A DNA stretch of 64,000 bases, taken from positions 5,116,361-5,180,360 of the forward strand of contig NC_079890.1 in NCBI RefSeq assembly GCF_024868665.1, read 5' to 3'. The position numbers and the translations under genes were made by a program. Source of the DNA: Triplophysa rosa. Taxonomy: Eukaryota > Chordata > Actinopteri > Cypriniformes > Nemacheilidae. Below are positions 57,659 through 64,000 of this stretch, piece after piece. The notes beneath the pieces were generated by a model, which worked only from the letters and a program-made list of their open reading frames with translations, did no database searches and had not been told where the DNA came from. Position 1 is the first letter of the stretch. Every line of letters starts with the position of its first letter.

Positions 57659-58183
57659 CTCTTCTAAATGTAGATTGCAAGATACTAGCCAAAGTCCTCT
57701 CCCTTCGACTCCAAGATGTCATATCTTCCATAATTTCTTTAGATCAAACAGGCTTCACATTGGGGAGGGCACTCTTTTTTTAATACTAGAAGATTATTTA
57801 ATCTTATTTTTTCTCCTGCACCCGATAACCCTGAAGTGATTGTTTCACTGGATGCGGAGAAAGCGTTTGATAGGGTGGAGTGGGAATATCTGTTCTTCGC
57901 TCTGGGTAAATTTGGGTTCGACTCCAAATTCATTTCCTGGATTCGACTTCTGTATGCCTTCCCTTCGACATCGGTACATACCAACGGTATTAGGTCACCA
58001 CCCTTTTTGCTCCAGAGGGGAACACGTCAAGGATGTCCACTCTCACCCTTGTTATTCAATATTGCAATTGAACCTTTAGCCATCTGGCTTCACAGTAACG
58101 ATGCATTTAAAGTCATAATTCGCCATGAGCAAGTTCACAAACTTTTCCTTTATGTGGATGACCTGTTATTATATGTCTCCTAA
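57659..58183 (+). pseudogene. LINE ORF2 reverse transcriptase core
   Basis: After a short damaged stretch (poly-T near 57775), a frame gives VSLDAEKAFDRVEWEYLF (motif A), RGTRQGCPLSPLLFNIAIEP (motif B) and LFLYVDDLLLYVS (motif C). All three are hallmarks of L1/Tx1-type RT. The catalytic Asp pair is present as YVDD. The frame stops straight after motif C at a deletion junction. Confidence 0.88.
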
Positions 58184-58185
58184 AT

Positions 58186-58577
58186 TCCTGTATTTTTTTC
58201 AACATGTCCCTGTCTGCATTAATAAATCCTTTTTTATTAAGTTAGATCAGCAATTTAATGGGTTCATCTGGAATAACAAACCAGCTCGTATTAGGAGATC
58301 AGTTCTTCAACTTCCCAGATCTGAAGGGGGCCTAGCACTTCCAAATTTTCGAGGGTATTACTGGGCATCTAATATTAACAAAATAATCTACTGGGCCAGC
58401 CTCAAATGTTCTGCTTCCAGTCTGCCCTGGCTACATATTGAGAGATCCTCTGCCTGTTCCTTACATTATTATATTTACTCTCAACTCCCTATCAATGTAC
58501 ATCAAATTTCAAACAATCTAGTGGTCAGCAATACTGTTAAGATCTGGCTTCAGTTTAGAAAACAACTGAACTTCGCT
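58186..58577 (+). pseudogene. LINE ORF2 C-terminal fragment, first copy
   Basis: Nearly identical to 60063-60453 (for example HVPVCINKSFFIKLDQQ and LQLPRSEGGLALPNFRGYY). The segment linking motif C to this part, present at 59896-60062 in the second copy, is missing. It breaks into unrelated sequence at about 58577. Confidence 0.85.
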
Positions 58578-59869
58578 AAGCCCCGCCCTCCTTAGTTACT
58601 GTTGCTACGCCTGTCAAGCTTTCATGCCTGGCAAGTGTATTACAGTATGTATGCACCGGTGTCAGACATTCCCAAGGAGATAATTAGTAATTTTTGGCGA
58701 ACATGTGAAATATCTGAGAGAGCAAGACAAAAGGGACTGCAGTGTGCATTCGAGGGATATATCCACGACATAATATGCAACCGATTAGAAAATAATTCAA
58801 TCAAAATTTAAGCTAAAGCCTAGGAATGATAACATTCTCCCGCTTATATTTTAAGTAGTGCGCCAGGCTACTGCTCACACGTCGTGGGTCTAATCTACGC
58901 CTTGGGCCTGGCAAGAGCCAGAGATGCTGAGCTGAGCCATTCATCATCAACAACACAAACAAATTTCCGTCTTGCCTTTAATCATCTTAATTTACATTCA
59001 AATATATGCATTATGAACAAAGAATCGTCATTATTTCCAAGCAATGATGTGCTATGTTAGCTAGCTAGCTAACATTAGCGTGCTCTTACCTTGGAGCAAA
59101 CATAGGTGTTTTTGTTAATACTGTCGACCTTTAGTGGGACATTCTAAAACACTTAACGTACCTAAACAGCTATAAAGGAAAACCAAGTTTCTGTCAAATT
59201 TTACTTCTAATAAACACATGCTGCTGTCAAAAGAACGAGCTCTTGGTCCGCGGATAAAGTGAATATCACGTTAAGCGTTCTCACCATAGAAGTCCATTAT
59301 AAGAGAAAACAGCTTAACGTGGCTTAGACAAATTTCTGTCATTTTAGTTGTAATTAATACTTCAAAAGCCACCGTGCATTGTGTTAAAAAGTGCAGTAGG
59401 GGCCTTTTTATGCCCTGTCTGAAACCAATATTAAGAAATGAGGCTGAAAGGCAATAAAGTTGCTAACTCCTGGCTTCAGTGTTGTTACATCGAGCTGAAT
59501 AGCCTGTGGAGCAAACTAGAACAAAACAGCACAAATGTTTCTAAAAGCTCCAATAAAAAGGGACAGAAATATAAATGAGATGATACAGTGCGTTCTTGTG
59601 GCACGAATGCTCGCGTGGCTAATTGCGTCAGTAGGCTAACTGGCGTTGCCGTTTATCCGCGGAACAAGAGCTCGTTCTTTTGACAGCAGCAAGTGTTTAG
59701 TACAAGGAAGGTTTGACATAAATTTGGTTTTCCTTGATTGCTGTTTAGGTACGTTACGCCACATTAAGCTGTTTCCTTATAATGGACTTCTATGGGGGAG
59801 AAAACGCTTAACGTGATATTCACTTTATCCGCGGACCAAGAGCTCGTTCTTTTGACAGCAGCAAGTGTT
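58578..59869. other. Foreign block between two LINE copies
   Basis: At its left a 69-codon frame (58602-58811) reads FHAWQVYYSMYAPVSD and CEISERARQKGLQCAFEGYI; I do not recognise it with confidence. From about 59150 it is made of permuted, inverted modules with CAAAAGAACGAGCTCTTGGTCCGCGGATAAA. The block ends at the N. Confidence 0.5.
59150..59869. repeat. Inverted, permuted repeat modules
   Basis: Module X (GCTGCTGTCAAAAGAACGAG to CAGCTTAACGTGGC) and module Y (GTACCTAAACAGC to GGAAAACCAA) occur as Y-X in 59150-59310 on the plus strand. They occur as X-Y-X on the minus strand of 59650-59869. The arms could pair into a long hairpin. Confidence 0.75.
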
Positions 59870-59870
59870 N
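59870..59870. other. Single ambiguous base (N), probable assembly join
   Basis: The only N in the window. It sits exactly between the hairpin module and the second LINE copy. Confidence 0.9.
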
Positions 59871-61408
59871 AAGCGAGTTATTTTTCATTAATCAAATGGC
59901 TAAATCCCTTCCTTTCTTTCCAGTCCCCTTTAAACTAGCACAGGATGGGTTCAAATACCTGGGCATATATATTACCAATTCATTTACAGATTTTGCTAGG
60001 TGGAGCTCCCTTTCTATATCTTTAATAGGTCACGTTAATCTCATTAAAATGATCGTCCTGCCAAAATTCCTGTATCTTTTTCAACATGTCCCTGTCTGCA
60101 TTAATAAATCCTTCTTTATTAAGTTAGATCAGCAATTGAATGGGTTCATCTGGAATAACAAACCAGCTCATATTAGGAGATCAGTTCTTCAACTTCCCAG
60201 ATCTGAAGGGGGCCTAGCACTTCCAAATTTTCGAGGGTATTACCGGGCATCTAATATTAACAAAATAATCTACTGGGCCAGCCTGAAATGTTCTGCTTCC
60301 AGTCCGCCCTGGCTACATATTGAGAGATCCTCTGCCTGTTCCTTACATTCGTATATTTACTCTCAACTCCCTATCAATGTACATAAAATTTCAAGCAATC
60401 CAGTAGTCAGCAATACTGTTAAGATCTGGCTTCAGTTTAGAAAACAATTAGGTTTGCACAGAGCTTCAATTTACATGCCAATTTTTAACAATCATTTATT
60501 CCTCCCGTCTCTTTCAGATAGTGCCTTCGACATCTGGGCTAGTAAAGGTCTCTCTACTTTGAATGACTTGTATGAAAACAAAGTTTTCTCCTCCTTCTCT
60601 TCTCTATCAGATAAATTTGATCTTCCTAACAGTCATCTTTTTCTTTTCTTTCAAGTGAGGCACTTTACACAAAAGCTATTTCCGCATTTTCCTAACTGCC
60701 CCCCTGAATCAGAGCTTGATTCCATTCTCACCCTCAACCCTGTTCAAAAACACTTGATAGCTATCATTTATGAAAATATTCTTTCTCTAACCCCATCTCC
60801 AATAGACTCTGTTAAGCAAACTTGGGAGCAAGATTTGTGCATTGACATACCTGAGGACCAATGGGAGAATATTTTTAGTCTAATTCATTCTTCGTCTATT
60901 TGTGCTAGACACGCTCTAATCCATTGTAAAGTGCTACATAGAGCTCATTTCACTAATTCTAAATTGGCAAAAATATTCCCTGATAGAAGTGATGCCTGCA
61001 ACAGATGCAAACAATCTCCAGCTGATCATCTTCATATGTTTTGGTCTTGCCCAATGTTACATGATTACTGGTCTGAAATTTTTAGAACACTCTCGCAGGC
61101 CCTTAGCACCACCATTCCCCCTAACGCATTGACTGTTTTGTTTGGCCTTTCCCCAGATTCAGTTGTATCATCTACAGCACGCTGCGTCATTGCCTTCACC
61201 ACTGTTAGCTAGGCGTGCTATTCTCTTGAAATGGAAACATGTCTCTCCCCCATCCCATGAAGATTGGATACGAGAAGTGTTGCAATGCATCCACCTTGAG
61301 AAAATTAGATACTCCTCCAAAGGATCGCTGAGATCCTTTTATCAAACATGGAGGCCTATACTGGCAGTCATTGAAAATCTTACTGTGACATCTGGAACTC
61401 CTGATTAA
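59871..61408 (+). pseudogene. LINE ORF2 C-terminal part, second copy
   Basis: Open from 59896 to 61212 with QDGFKYLGIYI, LPKFLYLFQHVPVCI, and the family's late Cys/His motif CNRCKQSPADHLHMFWSCPM. A frameshift near 61180 moves into the 61142-61408 frame, which ends with ILLKWKHVSPPSHEDWIREV, the usual L1/Tx1 tail. Function of this tail in retrotransposition is not known in detail. Confidence 0.87.
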
Positions 61409-62020
61409 ATTTGTATGAAAGGGCTATTCAATTAACCTTTTTTTTCTTTTTTCTTTCATTTGTTATTTTAATTTATACATGTGTATGTTTATTTATTTAC
61501 TTTTATTATTATTATTTACATATTTCTTTTCATTCTGATGGTGGCCTTTTGGGGAGGGGGACATATAACCTAGATATTTAGATATATTTATAGAAAAGGA
61601 CAGTTGAATCATTTGTCAACTGTCAATCATTTGAAGTTCCTATTTGTCAGAGAAGTTTCTCTGGTTAGGCTCAGATGTTAAGTTAGAGATGAGACAGAAA
61701 GACTTCTCACCTCTGCTTTGAAGCTTAGGAGTCGTACAATATCCAACAGAGAAACAAAAGGTTATCAAAACTCTCAGTGAGTCAAAACCTAAACTCAGAC
61801 CCCTGGAGCTAGGTTTTGACTCTGGTCTTTTGATGATGGTATCAAGAAACCAGGAGAAAGGGGAGTGAAGGGGATTGATGGCTCTTCTTTCAATGACTCC
61901 GACCATTTGGCTTATGCTAAATTCTCTACATCTGTTAGGTTATAAACGGACCCTAGACATACCTGCTTGCAGATACCTTGTCATACCTTATTTGGTCATA
62001 AGAAGAAACCTAAAAGAGTA
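61409..62020. other. LINE 3' tail then unclassified sequence
   Basis: Poly-T and AT-rich sequence follows the LINE stop to about 61530. About 61620-62020 is not recognised. Confidence 0.45.
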
Positions 62021-62960
62021 TCCTGGATAGGTGAGGTCTGAGTCCCAACATCTCGATACAGGGGTGCCTCAGGGCTCAGTGCTTGGACCGTTGCTCTTTT
62101 CTGTATACATGAAATCCCTAGGCTCTGTCATTTGGAAACATGGCTTTTCCTATCCCTGCTATGAAAGTGAAAGTGTGAAAGTGACCTATTGGTCAGATAT
62201 GGTGACCCATATCCGAAATGTGACCTCTGCATTTAACCCATCCAGAGAGTAGTGAACACACGCACAGCAAGTGGTGAACACACGTACACCTGGAGCAGTG
62301 GGCAGCTATCACTGCAGCGCCCGGGGAGCAAGTAGGGGTAAGGTGCCTTGCTCAAGGGCACCTCAGTCGTTACCCGCAGGCCCTGGGAATCGAACCGGCA
62401 ACCTTCTGGTCACGAGAAGCATTAGGCCACTGCTCCATGACTGCCCCACGACTATGAGGATGATACACAACTCCACCGACTGTTTCTGCACGCATTTCAG
62501 CATGCCTAGGCGATATTTCGCTCTGGATGAAGGACCATCACCTGCAGCTGAACCTTGCAAAGACAGAACTGCTTGGAATCCCGAGATTGAGTGGTCTTCA
62601 ATGAACCCGAAGAGAGCACACATTACTCCTCTCTTTATTAAGTTACATTGGCTCCCTATAGTCGCTCGCATCAAATTCAAGACTCTGCTCCTGGCCTACA
62701 AGACCGCCACTGATTTTACACCCCCTTATCTTCACTCGCTAATTCATAGTTATGTACCCGCCAGATCGCTACACTCTGCAAACGAACAACGTCTTGTGGT
62801 GCCATCCCAAAAAGGTACAAAATCTCTCTCACGTACCTTCTCTGGATCTGTTCCACATTTGTGGAATGATCTGCCCGCTGCTACAAGATCAGCAGATTCT
62901 GTAGCCATCTTAAAGAATCGGCTGAAAACACATCTCTTCCATCAGCACCTGACCGATTAT
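62021..62960 (+). mobile_element. L2-like LINE fragment interrupted by a SINE
   Basis: Left part reads [16 protein letters not shown] (RT motif B). The right part (from about 62453) resumes at the DDTQL of motif C and then, after internal loss, KLHWLPIVARIKFKTLLLAYK and LSRTFSGSVPHLWNDLPAAT, typical of L2/CR1-type fish LINE C-termini. Stops and frameshifts make it a pseudogene. Confidence 0.82.
62156..62452 (-). mobile_element. tRNA-derived SINE inside the L2-like LINE
   Basis: On the minus strand it has an A-box-like CAGTGGCCTAAT and a B box GGTTCGATTCC (plus-strand GGAATCGAACC at about 62386-62396). The body carries the common fish block GGTGCCTTGCTCAAGGGCAC. Flanking CTATGA on both sides looks like the target duplication and restores the LINE codons around the catalytic motif. 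Confidence 0.75.
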
Positions 62961-62989
62961 GTTAGATATAAAGTAATTAAAAGATTTAT

Positions 62990-63440
62990 AACAGAGGGGT
63001 GTCACCCAGGGGCGGTTCTAGGGAGACTGGAGTTCCGATGCTTAGCCCATAGACATCCATAAATATGTCAGAATACACATTTAACATCTAAAAACGTGGA
63101 AAACGTGAGCCTAGCGCTTTCTCGTATTTTTTTCAAAGCAGTCAGGACCTTGCGCTGTTGTGGTGTCTGCCGTTTCTAAGCAACCATGAGTTGCGCTCGT
63201 CATGAAGGTTCCAGCAAAGGATAGATTTTCAGCAGTGATGCGCTAGGAATAAAGAGGGTGCCGCAACACTTGCGCACCGTGACCGTGGCGTGTTGCTCTC
63301 TATTTGAGCACTTGCAGTGCGTTTACATTTAAAATAACTAACTTCTGCATGCAAAAGACGCAAAATGTAAACGGCCTCTAAGTTATTCATACAAAACATT
63401 TGAGGCTTTACTGAAAACTTTCGGGCTTCAGCCTCCTAGC
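62990..63440. repeat. Unclassified repeat with GACGCAAAATGTAAACGGCC-type end
   Basis: The words CGTGAGCCTAGCGC and AAAGACGCAAAATGTAAACGG resemble the end types of the 46505-47353 element. A clear left border was not found. Confidence 0.35.
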
Positions 63441-63451
63441 GCCGCCTCTGG

Positions 63452-63585
63452 GTAGTGCTGTAGTACTCGAGTCCGGACTCAGACTCGAGACGTTTTTTTA
63501 TGATCTCGGACTTGTCTTGGACTCGTTGGTATTTGCACTCGGACTTGTCTCGGACTTGGTTATTGGTCTCGACCGAGTACAGATA
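63452..63585. repeat. End of a GACTCGAG-type DNA repeat, then (TA)n
   Basis: Repeated CTCGAGTCCGGACTC and CTCGGACTTG words characterise a fish hAT-like repeat end. It runs into a short TA microsatellite at 63582-63601, and no opposite end is visible. Confidence 0.5.
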
Positions 63586-63601
63586 TATATATATATATAT
63601 A

Positions 63602-64000
63602 CAGGGGTGCACATACGTTTTTCTATCTGGTTCTCAAAAGAGCACCTGGAGATTCGGTTTGGTGCTCACATTGCACATAGTGTGACAAATGATATTTACC
63701 TATTAAAAATGTAGTTACTTTTTAATGAACAATAAACAAAATAATAAAGTGGGATAATACTATATTTATATTACTTTAAAGTACACTTAAAATACAATGA
63801 TAATGTATTTCTTCTTGTTTTTCTTTTTACATTAGTAAATATTAATTCTCAACACCAATTTTGAAACCTAAAACGACAACCTTTTTGGTTTTTGGCAGGT
63901 TGCTGGGAAGTGCACTTGCGAACGCACATGGAGACTTGCGGTGCGGAGCTAGGGTCGAGTATAGCATAGAGAAACACAAGCTGCGTGCAAGTGTCAAGTT
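63602..64000. other. End of window, probable DNA repeat end, no gene
   Basis: CAGGGGTGCACATACG at 63602 looks like a left transposon end; the partner would lie outside the window. No gene seen. Confidence 0.4.

Larger units (their letters stand above)
55140..61640 (+). mobile_element. Broken L1/Tx1-type LINE, interrupted by several insertions
   Basis: Pieces in order: 5' leader (from about 55140), ORF1 (55397 to about 55995), a foreign block (about 55996-56530), ORF2 RT N-part (56531-56976), solo LTR (56977-57653), ORF2 RT core (57659-58183), a deletion join at about 58185, a C-terminal piece (58186-58577), a foreign block with an N (58578-59870), and a longer C-terminal piece (59871-61408) that repeats the former. 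The endonuclease region is missing. The element is dead. Confidence 0.85.

Noticed and set aside
62271..63062. 263-codon frame as a single gene
   Set aside because: Its first part is SINE sequence and the rest is the L2-like LINE C-terminus; it is a composite of repeats.

Overview
This window is vertebrate nuclear DNA, most likely from a cyprinid-like teleost. The reasons are split genes with GT-AG introns, two conserved vertebrate genes, and a very dense load of fish-type transposable elements (hAT and TTAA-flanked miniature elements, Tc1, L1/Tx1-type and L2-type LINEs, tRNA-derived SINEs, LTR elements). The organism call is inference. No prokaryotic genes, CRISPR arrays or rRNA genes were seen.

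Layout. (1) 1-4779: intron or upstream sequence of arhgef11, packed with non-autonomous hAT elements. (2) 4780-26837: arhgef11 (PDZ-RhoGEF), plus strand. Forty coding exons are resolved with consistent phases, from just after the missing first coding exon to the stop codon. The introns hold hAT, TTAA-type (probably Kolobok/piggyBac-like) and Tc1 elements. The 3' UTR runs to about 28.28 kb. (3) About 28.45-42.5 kb: vangl2, plus strand, with one non-coding first exon and seven coding exons encoding 526 residues, starting at an ATG at 32828 and ending in the PDZ ligand ETSV. The intron between its first two coding exons carries a Russian-doll stack of three, probably four, hAT elements, each with its own 8-bp target-site duplication. 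(4) 42641-48079: one large hAT element (TSD GTTCTGAG) filled with other repeats. One of them is an inverted second copy of a roughly 1.5-1.7 kb repeat that also lies in an arhgef11 intron. (5) 48.4-64 kb: a TE graveyard. It holds an L2/Rex-like LINE (minus), a Ty3-like LTR element whose 3' LTR was hit by a small minus-strand LTR element primed by tRNA-Phe, a broken L1/Tx1-type LINE interrupted by a solo LTR and a probable assembly junction (single N at 59870), and an L2-like LINE interrupted by a SINE.

How the genes relate. ARHGEF11 couples Galpha12/13 to RhoA, and VANGL2 is a core planar cell polarity protein whose pathway also converges on Rho signalling. They lie head to tail with only about 0.2 kb between the arhgef11 poly(A) signal and the presumed vangl2 first exon. 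No new protein-coding system was found. The distinctive content is the nested, datable TE architecture and a possibly divergent vangl2 copy.
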